From positions 1-64,000 of the forward strand of contig NZ_JACHLK010000016.1 of assembly GCF_014207955.1 (NCBI RefSeq): a DNA stretch of 64,000 nt, read 5' to 3'. Shown in pieces: positions 7,299 through 15,771 of this stretch; position 1 is the first letter of the stretch; the number at the start of each line of letters is the position of its first letter. The stretch is from Acidovorax soli. GTDB taxonomy: Bacteria > Pseudomonadota > Gammaproteobacteria > Burkholderiales > Burkholderiaceae_C. A model generated the notes under the pieces. The model was not told the origin of the DNA, did not search any database, and worked only from the letters and a program-made list of their open reading frames with translations. The position numbers were made by a program, and so were the translations under genes.

Positions 7299-8615
7299 AT
7301 GAGCGAATCCGCCACCCCCAACCACCAAGCATCCAACCCCGCACGCCGCCGCGGCCTGACCCTGATTGCCGCCGCCGTGGCCATCGCCGCCCTGGGCTGG
7401 GGCGGCTGGCACTGGGCCAATGGCCGCCACGTGGAAACCACCGACAACGCCTATGTGGCGGGCAACGTGGTGCAGATCACGCCGCAGATCGGCGGCACCG
7501 TGGTCTCCATCGGCGCCGACGACACCGACTATGTGAAGGCCGGCCAGCTGCTGGTCAAGCTCGACCCGGCCGACGCCCGCGTGGCCCTGGAGCAGGCCGA
7601 AGCCCAGCTGGCACAGACGGTGCGCGAGGTGCGCACCCTGTTCGCCAACAACTCCACCCTGAAGGCCCAGGTCAGCCTGCGCAGCGCCGACCTGGCACGT
7701 GCCCAGGCCGAAGCCGCCCGCCTGCAGGACGACGTGGCCCGCCGCGCCCCGCTGATGGCCAGCGGCGCCGTGGGCAAGGAAGAGTTCCAGCACGCCACGG
7801 CCCAGGTCACCGCCGCCAAGAGCACCGTGGCCGCCGCCCAGGCCGCCGTGGTGGCCGCACAGGAGCAACTGGCCGCCAGCCAGACGCAGACCGAGGGCAC
7901 CTCGATCGAGCAGCATCCCAATGTGCAGCGCGCCTCGGCCCGCGTGCGCGAGGCCTACCTGGCCGTGCAGCGCGCCCAGCTCGTGGCCCCGCTCGACGGC
8001 CATGTGGCCAAGCGCGGCGTGCAGGTCGGCCAGCGCGTGCAGGCCGGTGCCCCGCTGATGACCCTGGTGGCCCTGAACGACCTGTGGGTGGACGCCAACT
8101 TCAAGGAAAGCCAGCTGCAGAATCTGCGCATCGGCCAGCCCGCCGAACTGGAAGCCGACGTGTACGGAACCAAGGTCATCTACCACGGCACCGTGGCCGG
8201 CCTGGGCGCCGGCACGGGTGCGGCCTTCGCGCTGCTGCCCGCGCAGAACGCCACCGGCAACTGGATCAAGGTGGTGCAGCGCGTGCCCGTGCGCATCACG
8301 CTCGACCCCAAGGAAGTGGCGCAGAACGCCCTGCGCGTGGGCCTGTCGATGGAAGTGAAGGTGGATACCGCCAACCAGAGCGGCAAGACCCTGGCCGACA
8401 CGCAGCGCACCACGCCCGTGGCCTCCACTGCCGTGTTCGACGCGCAGTTCAAGGCCGCCGACGACGAGGTGGCGAACATCATCGCCGCCAACCTGGGCCG
8501 CAAGGCCGTGGCCGTGGCCTCGCCCAAGCTGCCGCCCCAGGCGCAGGCCGGCGGCACGGCGGTGCAGTCGCAGAACCACGCATCGGCCCCTGTGCGTGCA
8601 CCCGTGGTGCAGTAA
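7299..8615 (+). CDS. emrA: HlyD/EmrA-type membrane fusion protein
   Basis: A 438-residue periplasmic adaptor that joins the inner-membrane MFS pump to the outer-membrane factor. One N-terminal transmembrane helix (about residues 20-38) is followed by the biotinyl-lipoyl half TTDNAYVAGNVVQITPQIGG, a long alpha-helical hairpin (about residues 95-205, rich in Ala/Gln heptads), the second lipoyl half LVAPLDGHVAKRGVQVGQRV, and a beta-barrel with VDANFKESQLQNLRIGQPAEL. The last 70 residues are an extended Ala-rich tail longer than in E. coli EmrA. ATG at 7299 is preceded by GAGGA. Confidence 0.9.
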   Translation: MSESATPNHQASNPARRRGLTLIAAAVAIAALGWGGWHWANGRHVETTDNAYVAGNVVQITPQIGGTVVSIGADDTDYVKAGQLLVKLDPADARVALEQAEAQLAQTVREVRTLFANNSTLKAQVSLRSADLARAQAEAARLQDDVARRAPLMASGAVGKEEFQHATAQVTAAKSTVAAAQAAVVAAQEQLAASQTQTEGTSIEQHPNVQRASARVREAYLAVQRAQLVAPLDGHVAKRGVQVGQRVQAGAPLMTLVALNDLWVDANFKESQLQNLRIGQPAELEADVYGTKVIYHGTVAGLGAGTGAAFALLPAQNATGNWIKVVQRVPVRITLDPKEVAQNALRVGLSMEVKVDTANQSGKTLADTQRTTPVASTAVFDAQFKAADDEVANIIAANLGRKAVAVASPKLPPQAQAGGTAVQSQNHASAPVRAPVVQ

Positions 8616-8627
8616 GCGGGGGTTCGC

Positions 8628-10250
8628 ATGAGCACCGCCAACCCCACTGCAGACCTGGGGGCCGCGCCAGCGGCGCCCCCGGCCCCTGCAGCACCACCCG
8701 GGCCGCCTGCGGCCTACCCCCCGCTGCAGGGCACGGCCCTGCTGCTGGGCACGCTGTCGCTGTCGCTGGCCACGTTCATGAACGTGCTGGACTCGTCCAT
8801 CGCCAACGTCTCCATTCCCGCCATCGCTGGTGACCTGGGCGTGAGTCCGGGCCAGGGCACCTGGGTCATCACCAGCTTCGGTGTGGCCAACGCCATCTCG
8901 GTACCGCTCACGGGCTGGCTCACGCAGCGCTTCGGCGCGGTGCGCCTGTTCACCATGAGCGTGATGCTGTTCGTGCTGACCTCCTGGCTGTGCGGCTTTG
9001 CCTCGTCGCTGGAGATGCTGGTCTTCTTCCGCGTGCTGCAGGGCCTGGTCGCCGGGCCCATGATCCCGCTGTCGCAGACCCTGCTGCTGGCCAGCTACCC
9101 GCGGGCCCTCGCCGGCACGGCACTGGCCCTGTGGGGCGTGACCACCCTGGTCGCGCCCGTGGTGGGGCCGCTCCTGGGCGGCTGGATCACGGACAACATC
9201 TCCTGGCCGTGGATCTTCTACATCAACGTGCCGGTGGGTCTGCTCGCGGGCGTGCTCACCTGGGGCATCTACCGCAAGCGCGAGACACCGATCCGCAAGC
9301 TGCCCATCGACACCGTGGGCCTGTCTCTGCTGGTGCTGTGGGTGGGTGCGCTGCAGCTCATGCTCGACAAGGGCAAGGAGCTCGACTGGTTCGCCTCCAA
9401 CGAGATCATCGTCATGGCCGTTGTCGCGGTGGTGGCCTTTGCCGTGTTCCTGGTCTGGGAGCTGACCGACAAGCACCCGGTGGTGGACCTCAAGCTCTTC
9501 AAGGGCCGCAACTTCACCTTTGGCGCACTGGCGCTCTCGGTGGCTTATGCGCTGTTCTTCGGCAACGTGGTGCTGCTGCCCCTGTGGCTGCAGCAGTGGA
9601 TGGGCTACACCGCCACCTCGGCCGGCATGGCGTTGGCACCGGTGGGGGTGTTCGCCATCCTGCTCACGCCGCTGGTGGGCAAGAAGGTGGGCCAGTGGGA
9701 CCCGCGGCGCATGGCGACGGGCGCGTTCATCGTGTTCGGCATCGTGCTGTGGATGCGTTCGCAGTTCACCGTGCAGACGGACTTCATGCACATCCTGATC
9801 CCCACGCTGCTGCAGGGGGCGGCCATGGCGTTCTTCTTCATCCCGCTGACCACGCTGACGCTGGCGGGCATTGCGCCGGAGCGCATTCCGGCTGCGGCCG
9901 GCCTGAGCAACTTCGTGCGCATCACCGCCGGGGCCATGGGCACGTCCATCGCCACCACGCTGTGGGAGAGCCGCGCCGCCATGCACCATGCCCACATGAC
10001 CGAGGGCCTGATCCAGGGCCAGGGCGTGTTCGGCGCCACGCAGGACAACCTGATGGCCTCGGGCATGACGCAGTTGCAGGCGCTGGCCCAGGTCAACCGG
10101 CTGATCGACCAGCAGGCCTTCACGCGGGCCGCCAACGACATCTTCCTCGGATCGGCCGGGCTGTTCCTGCTGCTGATCGGGCTGATCTGGCTGACCAAGC
10201 GGCCCGTTCAAGGCGGTGCGGCACCCGCCGACGCGGGCGGCGCGCACTGA
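8628..10250 (+). CDS. emrB: DHA2 family MFS drug:H+ antiporter, EmrB/QacA type
   Basis: A 540-residue inner-membrane transporter with the 14 predicted transmembrane helices of the DHA2 family. After a Pro/Ala-rich leader of about 35 residues come the hallmark LDSSIANVSIPAIAGDLGVS (helix 1 motif D1), GWLTQRFGAVRLF (motif A in loop 2-3) and LWGVTTLVAPVVGPLLGGWI (motif C, the antiporter signature). It exports hydrophobic toxicants through EmrA and the outer-membrane factor encoded just upstream (12-bp gap to emrA). A terminator hairpin follows, so marR-OMF-emrA-emrB is probably one operon. Confidence 0.92.
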   Translation: MSTANPTADLGAAPAAPPAPAAPPGPPAAYPPLQGTALLLGTLSLSLATFMNVLDSSIANVSIPAIAGDLGVSPGQGTWVITSFGVANAISVPLTGWLTQRFGAVRLFTMSVMLFVLTSWLCGFASSLEMLVFFRVLQGLVAGPMIPLSQTLLLASYPRALAGTALALWGVTTLVAPVVGPLLGGWITDNISWPWIFYINVPVGLLAGVLTWGIYRKRETPIRKLPIDTVGLSLLVLWVGALQLMLDKGKELDWFASNEIIVMAVVAVVAFAVFLVWELTDKHPVVDLKLFKGRNFTFGALALSVAYALFFGNVVLLPLWLQQWMGYTATSAGMALAPVGVFAILLTPLVGKKVGQWDPRRMATGAFIVFGIVLWMRSQFTVQTDFMHILIPTLLQGAAMAFFFIPLTTLTLAGIAPERIPAAAGLSNFVRITAGAMGTSIATTLWESRAAMHHAHMTEGLIQGQGVFGATQDNLMASGMTQLQALAQVNRLIDQQAFTRAANDIFLGSAGLFLLLIGLIWLTKRPVQGGAAPADAGGAH

Positions 10251-10273
10251 GCGCCATCCCTGGGCCAAGACAA

Positions 10274-10305
10274 GGCGGCGCAGCCCTCGGGCTCGCCGCC
10301 TTTTC
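10274..10305 (+). terminator. intrinsic terminator of the efflux operon
   Basis: A GC-rich stem built from GGCGGCG..AGCCC and GGGCT.CGCCGCC (10274-10300, with a 2-nt loop) is followed by TTTTCTTTATTT. It lies 23 bases after the emrB stop and just before the stop codon of the convergent marR gene. Confidence 0.7.
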
Positions 10306-10316
10306 TTTATTTCTGC

Positions 10317-10835
10317 TCAGCCTTTGCTGGCCTTGGCGCGGGTGCGCGAGGCCGGCAGTTCGGGCGTGATGGGGGTGCTGGGAGCGCGGCTGAGCACATT
10401 GTTGGCGTTGACCAGGGTCTTGAGCATGGCCATGAACAGCTCGCCCTGCTCGGGCGGCAGGGGGGCCAGCATGCGTTTTTGCGCGCGGCGCATGCCGGGC
10501 TCGACCTGGCGCAGCAGGTCTTCGCCCGCGGGCGTGAGCGTGAGCAGGCGCACACGCCGGTCGCCCGGGCTGCTGTTGCGCAGCATCCAGCCGCGCGCTT
10601 CCAGCCGGTCGATCACGCTGCCGATGGTCGAGGTGTCGAACCCGATGCGGCCGGCCAGGCGGCGCTGGTCCAGCCCCGGCTCGCGCTGCACGGCGGCCAG
10701 CGCACCGAACTGCACGGGGGTGATGCCGAACTCCTGCGTCTCTTCGAGGAAGATGGCCACCGCGATCTGCTGCAGCCGGCGGATGTAGTGGCCGGGCAGT
10801 TCTTCGAGCGCAGGGGAATGGGATGGAAAGGACAT
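10317..10835 (-). CDS. MarR family regulator at the distal end of the gentisate operon
   Basis: A 172-residue winged-helix regulator. The N-terminal half contains ETQEFGITPVQFGALAAVQ, the recognition region is RRLAGRIGFDTSTIGSVIDRLEARGW, and the wing is SSPGDRRVRLLTLTPAGEDLL. It follows nagL on the same strand after 85 bp, so it may be co-transcribed with the pathway it controls. MobR of Comamonas testosteroni, a MarR protein that responds to 3-hydroxybenzoate, is a precedent. The likely targets are the twin palindromes at 14590-14603 and 14721-14734; that link is inferred. The ATG at 10835 is preferred over a TTG nine bases upstream. Confidence 0.85.
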   Translation of the reverse strand: MSFPSHSPALEELPGHYIRRLQQIAVAIFLEETQEFGITPVQFGALAAVQREPGLDQRRLAGRIGFDTSTIGSVIDRLEARGWMLRNSSPGDRRVRLLTLTPAGEDLLRQVEPGMRRAQKRMLAPLPPEQGELFMAMLKTLVNANNVLSRAPSTPITPELPASRTRAKASKG

Positions 10836-10920
10836 GGGCAGCAAGAGCGACAGATAAGAAACGGCGGCAGTCCGCGAGGCCGCAGTCTATCGGATGCTGC
10901 CCCTCGCGCTCACTGCGCGC

Positions 10921-11553
10921 TCACTGCGCGTGCGCTGCAGGCGCTGCCTCGCGGAACGCCGGCAACTGCGCACAGGCCGCATCCACGGCGCTGATAAGCG
11001 GCCAGCGCGCCAGATCGACCTGAAAGCGCCGCGCGCTCTCGACCTGGGGCACCAGGTAGACATCGGCCAGCGTGGGGGCATGGCCGAAGCTGAACGCGCC
11101 GCGCGCGCCATCGCGCGCCAGCAGCGCCTCGTAGGCATCAAAGCCCGCCGAGATCCAGGTGGCGCACCAGGCGTTCACCGCCGCCTCGTCGCAGCCCAAT
11201 TGGTGGCGCAGGTATTCAAGGATGCGGCGGTTGTTGACCGGGTGGATGTCGCAGCCCACCAGTGCGGCCAGGGCCCGCACCTGGGCACGGGCGTCGGCTC
11301 CGGCGGGCAGCAGCGGCGGATCGGGGTGGCGCTCCTCCAGCCATTCGATGATGGCGGGCGACTGGATGAAGGTCTGGCCCCCATGCTCCAGCGCGGGCAC
11401 CAGCATCTGCGGGTTGACCGCCCGGTAGGCCTCGCCCAGGTGCTCCTCCCGGCGCAGGTCGACGGGAATGTGCTCGACGGTGAGGCCCTTGAGGTTCAGC
11501 GCGATGCGCAGCCGGTGCGAGGTGCCGCTGCGAAAGAAGTGGTGCAGCTTCAT
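10921..11553 (-). CDS. nagL: maleylpyruvate isomerase (zeta-class glutathione transferase)
   Basis: A 210-residue glutathione-dependent isomerase that converts maleylpyruvate to fumarylpyruvate in gentisate degradation. It is very similar to NagL of Ralstonia sp. U2 throughout: FRSGTSHRLRIALNLKG at the N-terminus (zeta-class active-site Ser/Thr region), PQMLVPALEHGG, IQSPAIIEWLEE (glutathione-binding), VGCDIHPVNNRRILEYLR in the helical domain and PTLADVYLVPQVESARRF near the C-terminus. Its ATG overlaps the nagK stop (ATGA), a sign of translational coupling. Length matches the family. Confidence 0.95.
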   Translation of the reverse strand: MKLHHFFRSGTSHRLRIALNLKGLTVEHIPVDLRREEHLGEAYRAVNPQMLVPALEHGGQTFIQSPAIIEWLEERHPDPPLLPAGADARAQVRALAALVGCDIHPVNNRRILEYLRHQLGCDEAAVNAWCATWISAGFDAYEALLARDGARGAFSFGHAPTLADVYLVPQVESARRFQVDLARWPLISAVDAACAQLPAFREAAPAAHAQ

Positions 11554-12254
11554 TCTGCAGGGCCCACGGTGAGGGCGATGCTGCCCACGCCGTCCACATG
11601 GCCCTCGATGCGGTCGCCCGGCAGCACGGCGCCCACGCCCTCGGGCGTGCCGGTGTAGATGAGGTCGCCGGGCTGCAGGTGGTAGAACTGCGAGAGGTCG
11701 GCAAGGAGCTCGCGGATGTTCCAGATGAGCTTGTCCACATCGGACTGCTGGCGCACCTGGCCGTTGACGCTGAGCGCGATGGCACCGCGCTCGATCACCA
11801 CGCCGGGCAGGGGCACGATCTCGGAGGCGATGGACGACTGCTCCACGTCCTTGCCCAGGTCCCAGGGCCGGCCCTTGTCGCGCGCCACCAGTTGCAGGTC
11901 GCGCCGCGTCATGTCCAGGCCGCAGGCATAGCCATAGATGTGGGTGTGCGCCTGCTCTGGCGCGATGCGGAAACCCGCGGTGCCGATGGCCACCACCAGC
12001 TCCATCTCGTAGTGGTAGCTCTCGGTGCCCGGCGGGTAGGCCACGGTGGCGCCGGATTCGACCACGGTGGAGGGCGACTTGGTGAAGTAGAACGGCCGCT
12101 CCTGCGACTTGTCCACGGGCCGGCCCATCTCGACGGCGTGGGCGTGGTAGTTGCGGCCCACGAAGAACAGGCGGTTGATGGGCAGGCGCGCGGCCTGGCC
12201 GCGCACGGGCAGGGATACGGTGGCGGGCGGGGTCCAGAGGTAGGTGGTGGACAT
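11550..12254 (-). CDS. nagK: fumarylpyruvate hydrolase (FAH family)
   Basis: A 234-residue member of the fumarylacetoacetate hydrolase family; it cleaves fumarylpyruvate into fumarate and pyruvate, the last step of the gentisate route. Metal-binding features are present: the E-x-E pair in SYHYEMELVVAIG, the aspartate in YGYACGLDMTRRDLQ, and the substrate-loop/metal region IWNIRELLADLSQFY followed by GDLIYTGTPEGVGAVLPGD. It starts 38 bp after the gentisate dioxygenase stop and overlaps nagL by four bases. The neighbours fix the substrate as fumarylpyruvate more firmly than the sequence alone. Confidence 0.93.
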   Translation of the reverse strand: MSTTYLWTPPATVSLPVRGQAARLPINRLFFVGRNYHAHAVEMGRPVDKSQERPFYFTKSPSTVVESGATVAYPPGTESYHYEMELVVAIGTAGFRIAPEQAHTHIYGYACGLDMTRRDLQLVARDKGRPWDLGKDVEQSSIASEIVPLPGVVIERGAIALSVNGQVRQQSDVDKLIWNIRELLADLSQFYHLQPGDLIYTGTPEGVGAVLPGDRIEGHVDGVGSIALTVGPAE

Positions 12255-12292
12255 GCAGGGCTTTCCAAAAGAAGTGGGGTGGTGCGCAGCCA

Positions 12293-13333
12293 TCAGCCGC
12301 GGTTCTCGAACACGCCCAGCTTGCGGTGCAGCGGGCTCTCGTCGGCGATGAAGAAAAAGGCCGGCGCATCGGCCGAGCGGTTGGCCAGGGTGACGGCGGT
12401 GTAGCCCGGGGCGCAGCAGGTGTCGGCCTCGGCCAGCACGAAGCGCTGCGCGTCCTGCACCTGCACGTCGGCCGCGCCTTCGATCAGGTGGAACACCATG
12501 GCCGGGGAGCGCGCGGGCAGACGCAGCACCTGGCCCGGGCGCAGCATCAGCGCGTAGAAGCCCAGGATGTTCTCGGCATCGGCGCCAGTCTCGGGGTTCA
12601 CATAGGTGATCTGCACCGATTCCAGCGCGGGCTGGTCGGCCGCCAGCGACTGCAGCGCTGCACGCGCCTGGGCCCAGGGGTAGCGCAGCAGCGGGTAGGC
12701 ACGCGCCGTGCGCTCGAACACCGGCGTGGGCAGCATGCCGCCGCGCGCATAGGCGCGGTCGCCCGCGGTCCCATTGATGTCCTGGCGCGGGCCGTCCACA
12801 TGGTAGGAAACCTCCAGGTAGTAGGCCAGCGGCAAATCGAGCACGTCGAGCCAGACCACAGGCTCGGTGCCTTCGTGCCCATGCTCGTGCCACAGGCCCG
12901 TGGGCGTGAGGATCAGGTCGCCGCGCGCCATGGGGCAGCGCTCGCCGTCCACCGTGGTGTAGGCGCCCTCACCCTCCACCACCATGCGCACGGCATTGGG
13001 CGTGTGGCGGTGCGCGGGAGCCCACTCGCCGGGCAGCAGCAGCTGCATGCCCAGGTACATGGCAGCGCTGGCCTGCATGCTGTCCGGCCCGTGGCCGGGG
13101 TTGGCCAGCACCAGCACCCGGCGTTCGGCCTTTTCGATGGGGGTGAGCTCACCCGCCTGCATCAGCAGCGGCCGCAGCGCCGCATAGGGCCAGTGCGTGG
13201 CCTGGGTGCGCGGCCGGGGCCTGCCGGGCGGCAGCATGGCGCGCAGGCTGGGCCACAGGGGCACGAGCTTGCGCTCGGCGAGCGCATCGCGGTAGTCCTG
13301 GGGCAGGTCTTCCAGGCGTCCAAGTTCTTGCAT
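12293..13333 (-). CDS. nagI: gentisate 1,2-dioxygenase
   Basis: A 346-residue double-cupin Fe(II) enzyme that opens the ring of gentisate (2,5-dihydroxybenzoate) with O2 to give maleylpyruvate. The first cupin carries the iron-ligand motif APAHRHTPNAVRMVVEGEGAY (His ligands) and later LWHEHGHEG; the second, degenerate cupin spans about residues 250-346 (AMVFHLIEGAADVQV). The N-terminal YRDALAERKLVPLWPSLRAM is characteristic of the family. The start at 13333 follows the nagX stop by 20 bp with GGAGAC nearby. Subunits of this family assemble as tetramers in the cytoplasm. Confidence 0.95.
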   Translation of the reverse strand: MQELGRLEDLPQDYRDALAERKLVPLWPSLRAMLPPGRPRPRTQATHWPYAALRPLLMQAGELTPIEKAERRVLVLANPGHGPDSMQASAAMYLGMQLLLPGEWAPAHRHTPNAVRMVVEGEGAYTTVDGERCPMARGDLILTPTGLWHEHGHEGTEPVVWLDVLDLPLAYYLEVSYHVDGPRQDINGTAGDRAYARGGMLPTPVFERTARAYPLLRYPWAQARAALQSLAADQPALESVQITYVNPETGADAENILGFYALMLRPGQVLRLPARSPAMVFHLIEGAADVQVQDAQRFVLAEADTCCAPGYTAVTLANRSADAPAFFFIADESPLHRKLGVFENRG

Positions 13334-13353
13334 ATCCGTTGTCTCCTCAGGGT

Positions 13354-14568
13354 TCAGTGCGCCGCGAGGCAGTTGCCCACGTTCCATCCGTAGAGCCACT
13401 CCATCGCGTCGTAGAAGCGCTCGGCACTGCGGCCGCGCCACAGGTCGTTGCGCACCAGGCGCTCCACGCCCTTGGCGTGGTAGATGCGGCCCATCTCGCG
13501 GCCCGAGAGCACGATGCGCGCGGTGCGTGCCACACGCGAGCGCTGGTAGAGGTCGAGCGCAGCGTCCCAGTCGTTGCCATGCACGCGCAGGGCCTCACCC
13601 AGGGTCACGGCATCTTCCAATGCCATGCAGGCGCCCTGCGCCAGGTACTGGGTGGTGGGGTGGGCGGCATCGCCGATCAGGGTGGCGCGGCCGTAGGTCC
13701 ACTGGGCGATGGGGTCACGATCGGCGGTGGCCCAGCGCTTCCAGCTCTTGGGCAGGTCGATCAGCTGGCGCGCACGCGGGCAGATGTCCTGGAAGTAGCT
13801 CTGCACTTCTTCGCGACTGCCTTCGGTCACGCCCCACTCTTCCTGGCCGCGGCTGTGGAAAGTGACGACCACGTTGTACTGCTCGCCGCCGCGCAGCGGG
13901 TAATGCACCAGGTGGCAGTGCGGGCCCACCCAGATGCTGGCGGCGTTCCAGCGCAGCTCCTCGGGGAAGTCCTCACGCTCCACCACGGCGCGGTAGACCA
14001 CGTGGCCGGTCACGCGCGCCGGGTCGCCCACATACTGCTGGCGCACGACGGACTTGACGCCATCGGCCCCGATCAGCGCCACGCCATGCCAGGCCTTGCC
14101 GTTCTGGTCGAAGGCCGTTACGCTGCCCGCGCCCTGCTCCACCCGCTCGATGCGGGTGTGCGTCTGCAGGCGCACGCGTCCGGTTGCCAGCGCGCCTTCG
14201 AGCAGGCAGTTGTGCGCGTCCACGCGGTGGATCACCGCATAGGGATTGCCAAAGCGCGCACGGAAGGCCTCGCCCGTGGGAATGCGGCCCACCTGGTACT
14301 CGTCCAGCGCATCGTGCATCACCATGTAGTCGGTGAACACCGAGCGGCTGCGCGCGCGCTCGCCCACGCCCAGCGCATCGAAGGCGTGGAAGGCATTGGG
14401 CCCCAGCTGCATGCCGGCACCGATCTCACCGATGGCCGGCGACTGCTCCAGCACCTGCACCTCGAAGCCCTGGCGCACCAGGGCCAGCGCCGCCGCCAGG
14501 CCACCGATGCCACCGCCCGCCACCAGCACGGGAAGGCCCGCGGCATGCTCGTTTGTCTGCTCCATCAT
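13354..14568 (-). CDS. nagX: 3-hydroxybenzoate 6-hydroxylase (FAD monooxygenase)
   Basis: A 404-residue class A flavoprotein monooxygenase. It has the FAD-binding GGGIGGLAAALALVRQG near the N-terminus, the NAD(P)H/FAD DG motif in LIGADGVKSVVR, and the GD motif LIGDAAHPTTQYLAQGACMALEDA. The family includes salicylate 1-hydroxylase, but the gene leads an operon for gentisate cleavage and no salicylate 5-hydroxylase genes are present, which favours para-hydroxylation of 3-hydroxybenzoate to gentisate as in NagX of Polaromonas. Start is one of two adjacent ATGs. First gene of nagX-nagI-nagK-nagL(-marR). Confidence 0.88.
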   Translation of the reverse strand: MMEQTNEHAAGLPVLVAGGGIGGLAAALALVRQGFEVQVLEQSPAIGEIGAGMQLGPNAFHAFDALGVGERARSRSVFTDYMVMHDALDEYQVGRIPTGEAFRARFGNPYAVIHRVDAHNCLLEGALATGRVRLQTHTRIERVEQGAGSVTAFDQNGKAWHGVALIGADGVKSVVRQQYVGDPARVTGHVVYRAVVEREDFPEELRWNAASIWVGPHCHLVHYPLRGGEQYNVVVTFHSRGQEEWGVTEGSREEVQSYFQDICPRARQLIDLPKSWKRWATADRDPIAQWTYGRATLIGDAAHPTTQYLAQGACMALEDAVTLGEALRVHGNDWDAALDLYQRSRVARTARIVLSGREMGRIYHAKGVERLVRNDLWRGRSAERFYDAMEWLYGWNVGNCLAAH

Positions 14569-14589
14569 GTCACCTTTTCAAAGCATTTA

Positions 14590-14603
14590 ATCAGTATGCT
14601 GAT
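14590..14603. promoter_or_regulatory. operator-like palindrome upstream of nagX
   Basis: ATCAGTATGCTGAT is an interrupted palindrome (ATCAG/CTGAT) centred about 29 bases upstream of the nagX start. The same motif recurs, in inverse orientation, in front of the divergent bug gene. Size and symmetry suit a MarR dimer, and a MarR gene lies at the end of the nag operon. Confidence 0.6.
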
Positions 14604-14720
14604 GATTAGTGTAGCAAGGCATTGGCCGTGAAGGCAAGCCTTGTCTCCCACTTTTCGAGCCCAATTCCCATCAAGGGTTTTCACCAAGCGCGCATGGGAT
14701 TCAGCGGATCTATGATTTTC

Positions 14721-14734
14721 ATCAGCATACTGTC
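14721..14734. promoter_or_regulatory. operator-like palindrome upstream of the bug receptor gene
   Basis: ATCAGCATACTGTC repeats the first ten bases of the reverse complement of the site at 14590-14603 (ATCAGCATAC exactly), with a less perfect right half. It lies 42 bases before the GTG start of the receptor gene. The pair suggests coordinated control of both divergent transcripts. Confidence 0.55.
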
Positions 14735-14775
14735 AATCAGTTATCCAACGATTCAACCATTTCCAGGAGACACCC

Positions 14776-15771
14776 GTGAACCCCATCACCCGACGCCCCT
14801 TGCTCGCCCCGCTGGCCTGTGCAGGCCTGCTGCTGTCCGCCATGGGCACCAGCCAGGCCCAGGGCAGCGACTTTCCGAACAAGCCGGTCACGCTCTACAC
14901 CGCCTTCGCCGTGGGCAGCGGGCCCGATGCCGTGCTGCGGCTGGTGGCACACAAGCTGTCGACCCAGTGGAAGCAGACGGTGACGGTGGACAACCGCCCC
15001 GGCGGCGGCGGCTTCATCGCCATGGATGCGGCCAAGCGCGGCGCGGCCGACGGCTACACGCTGCTGCAACTGGACAGCGAGCACCTGGCAGCCGTGCCGC
15101 ACCTGTACAAGAAGCGCAACGTCGATACGCTCAAGACCTTCGACCCCGTGGCACCGCTGTTCCGCACGCCCTTCATGGTGGCCGTGCCGGCCCAGTCGCC
15201 CTGGAAGAACATGAGCGATCTGCTGAACGATGCCAAGGCCAAATCCGGCGGGCTGAGCTATGGCTCCTGGGGCGTGGGCAGCCCGGGCCACCTGGGGGGA
15301 GAGTGGCTCGAATCCATCACCGGCGTGCGCATGACCCATGTGCCCTACAAGGAGGTGAGCCAGCTGTACACCAACGTGGCCACCGGCGAAGTGGCCTGGA
15401 GCTTTGCCAGCATTCCCTCGAGCCAGGGGGTCTACAAGGCCGGCAAGATCAAGTACCTGGCCGTGGCCGCGCCCAAGCGCATCCCGCAGCTGCCTGACGT
15501 GCCCACCATGGCCGAGGCCGGCGGCCCGGCGCAGCTGGACGTGAATTCCTTCGTGGTGCTGGTCGCGCCCAAGGGCGTGCCGGCCGCCGTGCGCAACAAG
15601 GTCCATGCCGATGTGCTGGCCGTGCTGGCCGACCCCGAGGTGCGCGAGCGCTTCAACACTTTCGCCTTCGAGCCGCTGGCCTGGTCGGTGGACGAGATCG
15701 GCCGCAACGCAGCGGCCAAGTCCAGCCAGTACGAGCAGTTGATCACCAAGGCGGGGATCACGCTGGATTAG
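14776..15771 (+). CDS. Bug-type tripartite tricarboxylate transporter substrate-binding protein
   Basis: A 331-residue periplasmic solute receptor of the Bug (BugT/TctC) family. A signal peptide (TRRPLLAPLACAGLLLSAMGTSQAQG) precedes the mature start FPNKPVTLYTAFAVGSGPDAVLR, the usual Bug N-terminus. Also typical are VDNRPGGGGFIAMDAAKRG and the closing EIGRNAAAKSSQYEQLITKAGI. The start is a GTG with a strong AGGAGA five bases upstream. No TctA/TctB membrane genes are nearby, the normal orphan state in Burkholderiales. Divergence from nagX and the shared operator motif suggest that it binds 3-hydroxybenzoate, gentisate or a related aromatic acid; ligand is inferred. Confidence 0.9.
   Translation: MNPITRRPLLAPLACAGLLLSAMGTSQAQGSDFPNKPVTLYTAFAVGSGPDAVLRLVAHKLSTQWKQTVTVDNRPGGGGFIAMDAAKRGAADGYTLLQLDSEHLAAVPHLYKKRNVDTLKTFDPVAPLFRTPFMVAVPAQSPWKNMSDLLNDAKAKSGGLSYGSWGVGSPGHLGGEWLESITGVRMTHVPYKEVSQLYTNVATGEVAWSFASIPSSQGVYKAGKIKYLAVAAPKRIPQLPDVPTMAEAGGPAQLDVNSFVVLVAPKGVPAAVRNKVHADVLAVLADPEVRERFNTFAFEPLAWSVDEIGRNAAAKSSQYEQLITKAGITLD

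Noticed and set aside
5931-10268. A continuous antisense reading frame of over 1400 codons opposite the efflux operon
   Set aside because: It is opposite three well-supported genes and has the His/Gly/Arg-rich composition typical of frames antisense to GC-rich codon use; no start or domain supports it.
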